Of a stretch of DNA of 36,819 nucleotides, positions 6,903-15,603 are shown piece by piece (the stretch's first letter is position 1; the number at the start of each line of letters is the position of its first letter). The notes beneath the pieces were generated by a model. It worked only from the letters and a program-made list of their open reading frames with translations, was not told the origin of the DNA and ran no database searches. This DNA is from an uncultured Eubacterium sp. (GTDB taxonomy: Bacteria; Bacillota; Clostridia; Lachnospirales; Lachnospiraceae), in assembly GCA_934358495.1 (NCBI GenBank), contig CAKRKO010000018.1:1-36819 (forward strand). The letters run 5' to 3'. The position numbers were made by a program, and so were the translations under genes.

Positions 6903-9380
6903 ATGGATGAAAAGCAGCTTATGGATTTTGATGTGCTGACTCCGGCAGAAGGAGAAGTTTCGGATGCTGATCTGCAGATCCTGTTTGTACTGAACGGAAG
7001 TGCATCTGTACAGATGGCGGGAACCACACTGGTGCTTGGAGAAAAAGATTTTCTCATTTTGAACCCGTTTCAGGCTTATGCAGTAAAAATGGATAAAAGT
7101 ACATTGGTGATGCGTTTTCGGGCAAACGTCAGGATTCTTTCGGATTATTATGATATCAGCAAACTGGAGTTCTTAGGAAATTCTGTGGAGGAAGCTTCAG
7201 AACGCCATACCGTTCTGCGTAATCTGCTGGAAAAATGCATCACGTATTATTATGGAAAAAAAGGCGACAATGGCAGAATTTTATTAAAACTGAACAGCCT
7301 GTATTATGAGATCGCAGAATTGCTGATCGCGTCTTTTTCCATCGTGCGGAATCAGACGGCAGAAGAACTGGAAGGGTCAGAGGACGAATCTTTGATCCGG
7401 GAAATGACACGTTATATCCGAATGAATTATCAGTCGGCGTTGAAACTGGAAGATCTGGCGGATCATTTTTTCCTGTCGCCACCCTATATTTCCCGTTTTT
7501 TTAAGAAAAAACTTGGTATTAATTTTGCCAAATATCTGGCGGATGTGCGACTGGAAGAGGCAACGAAAAAGCTGGATCAGACAGACAATTCTCTGACCTG
7601 GATCGCCTTGGATTGCGGATTCCCGAATCTGACAGCTTTTAACAAGGCATTTCGCATAAAATATCAGATAAGTCCGAAACAGTACCGTGCGGAACTAAAG
7701 CAGAAAGAACAGATACAGGAAAATACAGAGAAAGAAAACCGGGCGCTGGCAGAATTTCAGCTGTTGGATTATTTTGAGAAAAACAATCATATTCCGGGGC
7801 GGGAATTTGATGAGGTGGAGCAGATTCAGGCAGATGCGTCGGATTATTCCATTCTGGAAAAAAATTGGAATAAAATGATCAATATCGGCGGAATCTACCT
7901 GCTGCTGCAGAAAGAGATTCAGGATCATACCCTGTTTTTGTGTAAATCACTGGGGTTTGAGTATGTCCGTATCTGGGATCTGTATGAACAGCGCATGCAT
8001 ATCAATGCAGGAAATAAGGAGCGGCGGTACAATTTCAGCCGTCTGGACAGCTGTTTGGATTTCCTGACGCAGAATCATATCAAACCGTATCTGGAACTTG
8101 GATTTAAGCCGTTTATCCTGCTGCGAAACTATGAAGATTATATTTTTAATGAAGAGCGTGAAATTGTATTTGACGAAGCGGAAGAATACGGTGCATTTAT
8201 TCGAAGCCTGATGAAACATCTGATCAATCGGTACAGCAGCCAGGATCTGTCTGCCTGGTATTTTGAACTCTGGTGTGATCCAAGATGGTTTCCGGAGGGA
8301 GAACCAGCCACATATATCGAATACTTTGAGGAAGCATATCAGGCAATCAAGGAATTGATTCCGAGGGCGCATGTGGGTGGGGCATACGACCGTTCTTATG
8401 GAATTATATCTTTTGAACACCTTGTTAAAGTGTGGAGTACACGAAATACGCAGCCGGATTTTGTTTCTATCTATTGCTATGCTCCGCTTTTGCGGGAAGT
8501 AATGTACAATGAACGGGGAAAACATACGTCGGAAAAAGAGAGCCGTGAGCGAATGCGGATGCATCGTATTACAGAAAATGAGACAGTGGCACCGGAACAG
8601 ATTAAGGATTTCCAGATTGGCAGTTATGTGGAGAGCCGGAAAAAAATCATGCTGCAGTACGGAATGATGATGCCATTGCTGTGCAGTGAGTGGAATTTTA
8701 CCGTGATTAACTCCAATGCGCTAAATGACAGCCGGTTTAAAGGTGCATATGTCATGAAGGAAATCATGAACATGTATCAGGAACTGGGAATGATGGGCTA
8801 TTGGTTCGGTACAGATCAGTTTGCGGAGGATGATGATGCGCCGATGCTGCTGAATGGTCGTTGTGGTCTGATTACCCATCAGGGAATTTGTAAGCCAGCC
8901 TATTGGGCTATCCTTATGATGAATCGTCTGGAAGACTATCTGTTGAAAAAAACAGAACATACCATGGTCACCCGAAATGAATTTGGCAGTTATGTCATAG
9001 CCTGTCATAATTATAAACCATTGGATATTCAGTATTATGTACAAAAAGAGATGGATATCAGAATTGAGAGCATTCCGCATTTTTATGAAAATGAAATGCA
9101 GCTGATTTTGAATATTACAATCACAGGTGTAAAAAACGGGAAATATCATATTAAAACCAGGGTTGTGAACTCTCAGTATGGTGGCGTGCAGGATGAGTGG
9201 CTGCGTATGGGTAAGGTGGCATTTCTGACTCAGGCAGATGTGGAATATATCGACCATATGTCGAGACCGCATATAACGATCGCGGAGCAGATCGTAACAG
9301 ATCAGGTACTGCGTTTTTCTGCAAAGCTGGAAGCACAGGAAATTCAGCTGATCCATGCATTCAGGTACATGGAGGAGTGA
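6903..9380 (+). CDS. AraC family regulator fused to a GH39-like (beta-xylosidase-type) domain
   Basis: An 825-residue protein with a cupin-like N-terminus (about 20-110), an AraC double helix-turn-helix (about 160-262, including LEDLADHFFLSPPYISRFFKK split over two helices and IALDCGFPNLTAFNKAFR) and a C-terminal GH39-type TIM barrel (about 318-680) plus a beta domain. In GH39 xylosidases the acid/base Glu lies in the NEP of WYFEVWNEP; here the motif reads WYFELWCDP, so that Glu is missing, while the nucleophile motif SEWN (Glu about 596) is kept. The barrel is probably a sugar-binding sensor, not an active hydrolase. The start at 6903 is chosen because GAGGAGG lies 8 bases upstream and because 25 residues precede ILFVL, exactly as in the paralogue at 25145. 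An upstream GTG at 6810 lies in the repeat element. Confidence 0.92.
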   Translation: MDEKQLMDFDVLTPAEGEVSDADLQILFVLNGSASVQMAGTTLVLGEKDFLILNPFQAYAVKMDKSTLVMRFRANVRILSDYYDISKLEFLGNSVEEASERHTVLRNLLEKCITYYYGKKGDNGRILLKLNSLYYEIAELLIASFSIVRNQTAEELEGSEDESLIREMTRYIRMNYQSALKLEDLADHFFLSPPYISRFFKKKLGINFAKYLADVRLEEATKKLDQTDNSLTWIALDCGFPNLTAFNKAFRIKYQISPKQYRAELKQKEQIQENTEKENRALAEFQLLDYFEKNNHIPGREFDEVEQIQADASDYSILEKNWNKMINIGGIYLLLQKEIQDHTLFLCKSLGFEYVRIWDLYEQRMHINAGNKERRYNFSRLDSCLDFLTQNHIKPYLELGFKPFILLRNYEDYIFNEEREIVFDEAEEYGAFIRSLMKHLINRYSSQDLSAWYFELWCDPRWFPEGEPATYIEYFEEAYQAIKELIPRAHVGGAYDRSYGIISFEHLVKVWSTRNTQPDFVSIYCYAPLLREVMYNERGKHTSEKESRERMRMHRITENETVAPEQIKDFQIGSYVESRKKIMLQYGMMMPLLCSEWNFTVINSNALNDSRFKGAYVMKEIMNMYQELGMMGYWFGTDQFAEDDDAPMLLNGRCGLITHQGICKPAYWAILMMNRLEDYLLKKTEHTMVTRNEFGSYVIACHNYKPLDIQYYVQKEMDIRIESIPHFYENEMQLILNITITGVKNGKYHIKTRVVNSQYGGVQDEWLRMGKVAFLTQADVEYIDHMSRPHITIAEQIVTDQVLRFSAKLEAQEIQLIHAFRYMEE

Positions 9381-9439
9381 TTCTGGTTCTACGCACCATT
9401 CATCCCTATATATGAGATGGGAAACTGGGAATATAAAAC

Positions 9440-9472
9440 GAAAGACCGGAGAACATGTTTCTCGGGTCTTTC
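9440..9472. terminator. Bidirectional terminator between AraC-GH39 and LacI genes
   Basis: An outer 8-bp stem (GAAAGACC paired with GGTCTTTC) and an inner 5-6 bp stem separated by one mismatch enclose a short loop. It lies between two convergent genes and can serve both; ATTTTCAT follows on the plus strand. Confidence 0.65.
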
Positions 9473-9510
9473 ATTTTCATGAGGAGTTTAATTTATATAG
9501 CATACAAAAA

Positions 9511-10536
9511 TCAGGTAGATTCCTGTATTACTAACTTGGTTGGAAGCAGGATCGGTTTCACCTGCTCATATGGATTGCGGATCAGCGAGAGCAGAAGCTT
9601 CGCACTCTGCATTCCAATCTCACGCCGTGGCTGACTGATGGTGGAAATGGTCGGAGTGGAGAGGGACGCATACATGGTATTGTCGAAACCAAATACTTTG
9701 ATGTCCTCCGGAATCCGAAATCCCAGTGCCTGTCCGGCTTTGATCACAGCATGTGCATGTTTGTCTGATGTAGCAAAAATCGCATCAGGCGGATCGGCCA
9801 GCTGGAAGAAATGATTTGCAGCGGCCAGAATACGGTTGTAGGAAAAATCCGCAACCTGAACGACATATTCCGGCCGGACAGCCAGTCCATTACCGGTGAG
9901 CATGGATCTGTATGCCCGATAGCGGCTCTGCACATGACGGTAATCATATGAGGAGGAAAAGAAGGCAATTTTCTTACAGCCTTCGTTGATCAGATGTGCA
10001 ATCGCTATTTTGGTAATAGAATAATCATCTATCGAAACATAAGGTATATTCGTGTAAAATGGATTGTATTCACTGCACTGAACAACTGGATAGGCAGCAT
10101 TGAGCTGACGTAATACATCTTCAGACAATGCATACATGACAATGATGCCGGCTACCTGAAGGTTAGCACAATAATTAATGAAAGAAGAGATTGTGCTTCG
10201 GTCCGGTATTTCCTGTGTTACTACCATATGGCAGTGTGCGTGACTCAGATAATCATTAATGCCTTCCAGAATATCATCATAAAACGGATTGTTCCAGGTT
10301 GGGATACAAACCAGTATTGTTGACTCCTGGGATACTTTCTTTATAGAAGCGGAAGAACTGCTTCTTTTTTTTGTGCTCAGATCCTCCGGAGTGATTTCAT
10401 GAAACTCAAAAGCTTTCAATATCTTATCTCTTGTTTTTTTTGTCACCACATTTGGCTGGTGAATCATGCGGGAGACAGTTGCAGGAGAAACCCCTGCCGT
10501 CTTTGCAATATCATAAATTGTAACTTTCCCATTCAT
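9511..10536 (-). CDS. LacI family transcriptional regulator
   Basis: A 341-residue repressor of standard length. The N-terminal helix-turn-helix reads VTIYDIAKTAGVSPATVSR with the hinge-like continuation MIHQPNVV (residues 5-33). The remainder is the periplasmic-binding-protein-like effector domain, with YVSIDDYSITKIAIAHL, the DAIFATSDKHA segment and VFGFDNTMYASLSTPTISTI near the C-terminus. A low-complexity linker (KKRSSSSASIKK) joins the two parts. It is divergent from the ABC importer operon at 10878 and is the natural candidate to repress it in response to a sugar; the effector is unknown. Confidence 0.95.
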   Translation of the reverse strand: MNGKVTIYDIAKTAGVSPATVSRMIHQPNVVTKKTRDKILKAFEFHEITPEDLSTKKRSSSSASIKKVSQESTILVCIPTWNNPFYDDILEGINDYLSHAHCHMVVTQEIPDRSTISSFINYCANLQVAGIIVMYALSEDVLRQLNAAYPVVQCSEYNPFYTNIPYVSIDDYSITKIAIAHLINEGCKKIAFFSSSYDYRHVQSRYRAYRSMLTGNGLAVRPEYVVQVADFSYNRILAAANHFFQLADPPDAIFATSDKHAHAVIKAGQALGFRIPEDIKVFGFDNTMYASLSTPTISTISQPRREIGMQSAKLLLSLIRNPYEQVKPILLPTKLVIQEST

Positions 10537-10877
10537 AATACATTACATCCTTCTTGACTGTAATATGATATGAAGAAACAACTAGTTATATAGGATAAAA
10601 AATAATAACTATTTGTTTGTTTCATGTACAAAACATAGCAGAAAAGACAAAAAAAGGAAATAGGAAAATGAAAAAAACAGCAAAAGGACAAGAAAAGGAT
10701 GTAAAATATTACTTGTTTCAGAAACAAAAAGAAAAAATGACCAAAACATGGCAAGTTTGTGAAGAAATTATGAAAAAAACAAACAATTTTCAAATAGTCT
10801 CACACAGGGGGATTTGATAGAATGCAAGTAACGAGAGGGGAAGTAACCAACTCGAAAGAAAAAGGAGGTATTTCACA
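10537..10877. promoter_or_regulatory. Divergent control region between LacI gene and ABC importer operon
   Basis: This 341-bp gap has a strongly A-rich, purine-biased plus strand from about 10636 to 10790, likely to be bent or to act as an UP-type element. A possible -10 box TAGAAT lies at 10818-10823, without a clear -35 box. I could not identify a confident palindromic LacI operator by eye. AAAGGAGG lies just upstream of the start at 10878. A 66-codon frame at 10617-10817 has no ribosome binding site and low-complexity content and is not called. Confidence 0.45.
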
Positions 10878-12086
10878 ATGAAGATGTGGAAAAGATTAGT
10901 AAGTGCAGGCTTAGTGGCAGCAATGTCTGGTGCCATGCTTGCAGGATGCGGAAACACAGCAGGCAGCAGCGATGCCAACACAGGCAGTGCAGCAGGAGAA
11001 GAGAAACCGGCAGCAGCTTCTACAGGGGATGTTAAAGTAGAAGACACAGGATTCAAAGCAGACAAGACTTACAAAATTGGTTACAACTATTATGGACCAG
11101 GTTCTTATGCATTAACAACTCTGGCAAACAATCAGGATTATGTAATCAAATGCTTCGGCAGCGAGTCACAGTCTACATCCGATGATTTCCAGGTAGATAA
11201 AATCGTACAGGATGTTGAAAATATGATTTCTGCAGGATGCGACGGACTTGTAATCTGGCTTCCGGCTGACAACTTATATAAAACTGTAATTGATATGTGT
11301 GAGAAAGCAAAAGTTCCATATGTATTCTCAGATAAAGTTCCATCTGATCCGGATGTTATCAAAGCATTACAGGAGAGCGAATATTTTGCAGGAGCAGTAG
11401 GACCGGCAAATGCTGAGTATGGTTCCTTGATCGCTGATTACGCATTAGAGCAGGGATATAAAACATGTATCATCTCTACAGGTGCACAGGGTGACCCGAC
11501 AGATACACCACGTATCGAAGCTTTCACATCTGAATTTGAAAAAGGTGGCGGAAAGATTGAACAGGTTGTTTATACAGATTCCCAGGATAATATCCAGCCA
11601 TACACAGAGAACGCTTTGGTAGCTTATCCGGACGTTGATTTCGTATATGGTACAGGTTCTGATTTTGGTATTGGTGCAGCAGATGCGATTTCCAACCAGG
11701 GACTGGATGCAAAAGTTCTTACATCCGGACTTGACACAGCAGTGCTTGAGTATCTGTGCGATGACAATAATGCCGTTGAGTTTGTAAATGGTGATTACTG
11801 GATTGCCGGTACCATGGCTACAGTTGCTCTGATGAACTATCTGGATGGAACACCGTTAGAGGATGCTGATGGAAACAAAGTATTTGTAGATAACATCATG
11901 CCATTCCAGATCACACCGGATACATATGATACATTTAAGACAACATTTATTGATAATCCATGTTATTCCGCAGCAGAAATTCAGGCTATGGACGGAAAAT
12001 ACAATCCGGATTTCAACTATGACGCATTTATGAAAGTAATCAGCGATTACTCATTAGACGAGAGAGCAGCAGCGGCTGCTAAATAA
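10878..12086 (+). CDS. Sugar ABC transporter substrate-binding lipoprotein (RbsB-like)
   Basis: A 402-residue secreted lipoprotein. The signal peptide has MKMWKRLVSAG, a hydrophobic core and the lipobox LAGC with the lipidated Cys at residue 24, followed by a Ser/Ala/Gly-rich linker. The mature part is a type-I periplasmic binding fold (ribose/galactose class), visible in DKIVQDVENMISAGCDGLVI and DFVYGTGSDFGIGAADAI. It captures the imported sugar or glycoside outside the membrane and delivers it to the permeases encoded next. It is the first gene of the importer operon and starts after AAAGGAGG. The ligand cannot be read from the sequence; context suggests a glycoside or a 3-keto sugar. Confidence 0.93.
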   Translation: MKMWKRLVSAGLVAAMSGAMLAGCGNTAGSSDANTGSAAGEEKPAAASTGDVKVEDTGFKADKTYKIGYNYYGPGSYALTTLANNQDYVIKCFGSESQSTSDDFQVDKIVQDVENMISAGCDGLVIWLPADNLYKTVIDMCEKAKVPYVFSDKVPSDPDVIKALQESEYFAGAVGPANAEYGSLIADYALEQGYKTCIISTGAQGDPTDTPRIEAFTSEFEKGGGKIEQVVYTDSQDNIQPYTENALVAYPDVDFVYGTGSDFGIGAADAISNQGLDAKVLTSGLDTAVLEYLCDDNNAVEFVNGDYWIAGTMATVALMNYLDGTPLEDADGNKVFVDNIMPFQITPDTYDTFKTTFIDNPCYSAAEIQAMDGKYNPDFNYDAFMKVISDYSLDERAAAAAK

Positions 12087-12113
12087 TCTGTTTGCAGAAA
12101 GGGGTAGGCATTT

Positions 12114-13097
12114 ATGTCCAAAGAAAAAACTTTAAGTGTCGATCCGAAAAAGAAACGTCTGCAAACCCAGATACTGGTTATTGCGATTGTCGTCGCAGCA
12201 TTTGTAGTCTGCCACTTTATCACAGGTGGCAGATTACTTGCTCCGAATAACCTGCGTACACTTCTGACACAGGTTACCTATCCAATGATCGTTGCACTGG
12301 GAATGATGTTTATTTTTACGGGCGGTATGATCGATTTATCTATAGGCGCACAGGCAATTCTGGCAGGTAACGTAGCAGCAGTATTGGTAGAAGATTTCGG
12401 ACTGGGATATGCAGGACTGATCATCGGAGCTGTTGTGGCCATGATTGTATGTGAGTTACTGAGCGCATCCTGTTCCGTATTCTTAGGGATACCGTCCTGG
12501 GTAGCAGGACTTGGTGCGGCATTGGTATTTGAGGCAATTGCAACTATTTATGTCGGCAACCGTGCAAAGACAGCCGGCGCAGCTGTTGTATATCTGAAAC
12601 ATTGTCAGGCACTGGGAAAATTCCCAACAATCTTTATTATCGCGATTGCAGTATTTGCGGTTGCATGGTTTATCTTTAACCGCACAAAACTTGGATTTAA
12701 CCTTCGCGCAATTGGTGGCGGCGGAGAAGTTGCAGAGGCCATGGGAATCAACAGAGTAAAAACCATTATGCTTTCTGCAGCAGTTGGAGCTGTTATCATC
12801 TCCATCGGAGTTATCACACAGCTTTCCTATACCGGACGTTTTACTACATCCGCAGGTATGGGTTCCTTAAGTGGTATTTTTAAATCACTGGCTGTTATTC
12901 TGATCGCAGGTTCTTTCGCCCGTATCTATAATGATGCGGTAGGGTGTGTGATTGGAGCATTTATTGTAGCTGGATTGTTTAACGTATTGACATTGATGGG
13001 TGTTCCGTCAGGTACAGGTCAGGATGTATGTCTTGGTATGGTCGTACTTGTCTGCGGTATTCTCTCATCTTTGGGATATAAGGGGGTTATGAAGTAA
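12114..13097 (+). CDS. ABC transporter permease (RbsC-like), first subunit
   Basis: A 327-residue integral membrane protein of the ribose-type permease family with about 8-10 hydrophobic segments. The family signature is visible as MFIFTGGMIDLSIGAQAI (about residues 63-80), and a cytoplasmic loop GFNLRAIGGGGEVAEAMGIN probably contacts the ATPase. It is encoded 27 bases after the binding protein and overlaps the ATPase gene by one base (TAATG), showing tight translational coupling. A second, different permease is encoded after the ATPase, so the channel is probably a heterodimer. Confidence 0.93.
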   Translation: MSKEKTLSVDPKKKRLQTQILVIAIVVAAFVVCHFITGGRLLAPNNLRTLLTQVTYPMIVALGMMFIFTGGMIDLSIGAQAILAGNVAAVLVEDFGLGYAGLIIGAVVAMIVCELLSASCSVFLGIPSWVAGLGAALVFEAIATIYVGNRAKTAGAAVVYLKHCQALGKFPTIFIIAIAVFAVAWFIFNRTKLGFNLRAIGGGGEVAEAMGINRVKTIMLSAAVGAVIISIGVITQLSYTGRFTTSAGMGSLSGIFKSLAVILIAGSFARIYNDAVGCVIGAFIVAGLFNVLTLMGVPSGTGQDVCLGMVVLVCGILSSLGYKGVMK

Positions 13098-14596
13098 TGG
13101 CAGAAGAGATGTTACGTATCGAAGGTGTCAGCAAAAGCTTTGGACCGACCCTGGCAAACAGAGATATCAATCTGGTTTTGGAAAAAGGCATTCTCCTTGG
13201 ACTTGCAGGTGAGAATGGTTCCGGAAAATCCACACTTGCTTCTATGGTATGTGGAATGCAGAGCAAGGATTCCGGTAAGTTTTATAAAAATGGCGAAGAA
13301 TATGATCCACACTCTCCGAGTGATGCGGCAGCACATGGCATTGCCATGGTTGTACAGGAACTTGGAGTGGTAGGAAATCTGCCGGGCATTGTAAATATGT
13401 TCCTTGGCAAGATGGATAAATATAAAAAAGGCGTTGCAGTAGATCTGGCAGCAATGCACCGTGATGCAGATGCAGTATTTGAAAAATGGAATCTTCCAAA
13501 AGTTCCGTTAAATGTACCGGCAGGTACCCTTTCTATTGAACAGAGAAAGATCATGGAGCTGGCCAGAGCCTTGATCACAGATCCGGATTTTCTGGTTCTG
13601 GACGAGATTTCCCAGGCATTATCTCAGGATAACCGTCAGGTACTGTATAAATTTATTGAACAGTTCAAAGCTCAGGGAAGAACAATTCTGATGGTTACCC
13701 ATGACCTGGAAGAGATGATGGACATCTGTGACCAGATCGCAGTACTTCGTGATGGTGTCATCGTGGAGTGCAAAGAAGCAAAAGAATTTACCATGGACGA
13801 GCTGAAACGTCAGATGATCGGACGTGAGGTTTCCGGTGATTATTATCGTGACGATCAGCAGGAACAGTATGATGATGAGGTCGTTCTGGAAGTCAGAGAT
13901 CTGACCGTTGAAGGAAAATGTGAACATATATCCTTTGATGTACATAAAGGTGAGATTCTTGGTGTCTGCGGACTTTCCGATGCAGGTATTCATGAACTTG
14001 GAAGTGCAATTTATGGATTAGAGCATCATGAAGGTGCGGTACGTGTCAAGACAAGCAATACAGAGCTGAAGCATCCGGGAGATCTGGTAAAGACAAAAGG
14101 TGCTTACCTTTCCAAAGACCGTGATGCAAACGGACTGATGCTGGATGCAGGAATCGGTGCAAACTTAATCATTCCGTCTCTGGTAGAGTTATCCGGTCCG
14201 GTCGGATTCTTAAGTCCGAAAAAAACAAAAGCATTGGCTGAGAAAGCATCTCAGGCGTTTGAAATTAAATCTTCCGGTCTGAACCACATTGTCCGTCGGC
14301 TGAGTGGTGGTAACAAACAGAAAGTTAACTTAAGCCGCTGGCTGGTAAAAGACCTGGATTACATTATTCTGGACTGCCCGACCCGTGGTGTAGATATCGG
14401 TGTAAAAGCATATATCTACAGCGTATTAAAGAAAGCAAAGGCAGAAGGAAAGGCTGTCATCATGATTTCTGATGAGCTTCAGGAAGCCATGGGTATGTCT
14501 GACCGTATCATGGTTATGAAAGATCATAAATTTGCTGCAATGCTTTCCAGAAACTGTGATTTCACAGAAGAAAAAATGATGGAGGTAATGCTGTAA
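13097..14596 (+). CDS. Sugar ABC transporter ATP-binding protein (RbsA-like, two ABC domains)
   Basis: A 499-residue tandem ATPase. The first domain is intact: Walker A GENGSGKST (about residue 38), signature-like LSIEQRKIMELARAL and Walker B LVLDE followed by an unusual ISQALS instead of PTAAL. In the second domain the Walker A region reads GVCGLSDAGIHEL, the degenerate form usual for RbsA-type proteins, while the signature LSGGNKQKVNLSRWL is kept. The Walker B segment reads LDCPTRGVDIG, so the catalytic Glu expected after LD is Cys. ATP hydrolysis therefore probably depends on the first domain only. Single-base overlaps join it to both permease genes. Confidence 0.94.
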   Translation: MAEEMLRIEGVSKSFGPTLANRDINLVLEKGILLGLAGENGSGKSTLASMVCGMQSKDSGKFYKNGEEYDPHSPSDAAAHGIAMVVQELGVVGNLPGIVNMFLGKMDKYKKGVAVDLAAMHRDADAVFEKWNLPKVPLNVPAGTLSIEQRKIMELARALITDPDFLVLDEISQALSQDNRQVLYKFIEQFKAQGRTILMVTHDLEEMMDICDQIAVLRDGVIVECKEAKEFTMDELKRQMIGREVSGDYYRDDQQEQYDDEVVLEVRDLTVEGKCEHISFDVHKGEILGVCGLSDAGIHELGSAIYGLEHHEGAVRVKTSNTELKHPGDLVKTKGAYLSKDRDANGLMLDAGIGANLIIPSLVELSGPVGFLSPKKTKALAEKASQAFEIKSSGLNHIVRRLSGGNKQKVNLSRWLVKDLDYIILDCPTRGVDIGVKAYIYSVLKKAKAEGKAVIMISDELQEAMGMSDRIMVMKDHKFAAMLSRNCDFTEEKMMEVML

Positions 14597-15600
14597 TGAA
14601 AACTAAAAAAATGCGTTTTGATATTAACACATGGCTTCCGATTATCATTTTTGTGTTGATTTTAGTGATATTCAGTATCGCTACCGGCGGTACACTGTTA
14701 AATTCCAGAAATATCTTAAATATTTTTAACCAGTCCGTAGCAACGATCCTTGCAGGTCTTGGAATGTTGTTTGTAGCAGCTATGGGAAGTACGGATATCA
14801 GTACCGGTGTAGTTGTTGCACTGGCAGGATGTTTCGGATTGATGGGTGCACAGGCATCTGGAAACTCTCTTGTATTTATCATTATCTCCATTTTAATCGG
14901 TATCGGTTCCGGTCTGTTGCTGGGATATGTAAATGCAAAGAGAAAAGTAAATTCCTTTATGGCATCCCTTGCGTTAATGATGGCATGGCGTGCGATTGTT
15001 AACCTGGTATTAAGTAATAAAGCATATTATCTGCCAGATAATCTGTATGTACTGGATAAACCGGTAGTAAAAGGTATCATTCTCGTAGTTATCGTACTTG
15101 TAATTATCTACATCTGGAGATTTACCAGATTCGGTAACTATGTAAGAGGTATCGGTGAGAATGAAGTGGCAATGAAATATGCCGGCGTAAACGTTGACAA
15201 AATCAAAATCATGGCATTCGTAATGTCTGGTCTTCTGGCAGCCGTTGCAGGTATCTTTACTGTAGTAAGACTTGGTGGAACAAACAATACTATGGGATCC
15301 GGCTTCGAGATGAAAGTTATGATGGCTCTGTTTATTGCAGGTATCCCGGTACAGGGTGGTGAAGGTTCCAAAGTATACAAATTATTATTTGGTGCTCCAA
15401 CCATCATCATGCTGGAGAATGGTCTGGTTTTGTGTGGACTGAATGCAGGTGTGACTCAGTTAGTACGTGGTCTGGTACTGCTCGGAGCAGTCTGCCTGAC
15501 AAGCCAGCTGGCTAAGAGAATGGCTTATGTAGGTCAGGAAGGTGCTCATAATCAGAAAGAAAATACTGCAGAGACAGCAGTTGATAATGGAGGAAAATAA
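14596..15600 (+). CDS. ABC transporter permease (RbsC-like), second subunit
   Basis: A 334-residue ribose-type permease with multiple membrane helices. The conserved region reads LFVAAMGSTDISTGVVVALAG split around residues 52-75, and a cytoplasmic loop FGNYVRGIGENEVAMKYAGVN corresponds to the ATPase-contact loop in the partner. It ends with a hydrophilic Glu/Asn-rich tail. The gene begins one base inside the stop of the ATPase gene and is followed after 3 bases by the oxidoreductase at 15604, tying transport directly to catabolism. Confidence 0.93.
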   Translation: MKTKKMRFDINTWLPIIIFVLILVIFSIATGGTLLNSRNILNIFNQSVATILAGLGMLFVAAMGSTDISTGVVVALAGCFGLMGAQASGNSLVFIIISILIGIGSGLLLGYVNAKRKVNSFMASLALMMAWRAIVNLVLSNKAYYLPDNLYVLDKPVVKGIILVVIVLVIIYIWRFTRFGNYVRGIGENEVAMKYAGVNVDKIKIMAFVMSGLLAAVAGIFTVVRLGGTNNTMGSGFEMKVMMALFIAGIPVQGGEGSKVYKLLFGAPTIIMLENGLVLCGLNAGVTQLVRGLVLLGAVCLTSQLAKRMAYVGQEGAHNQKENTAETAVDNGGK

Positions 15601-15603
15601 ACG

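Noticed and set aside
10617..10817. 66-codon Lys-rich frame in the LacI/ABC control region
   Set aside because: It is a translation of the A-rich stretch, has no ribosome binding site and overlaps the presumed promoter region.
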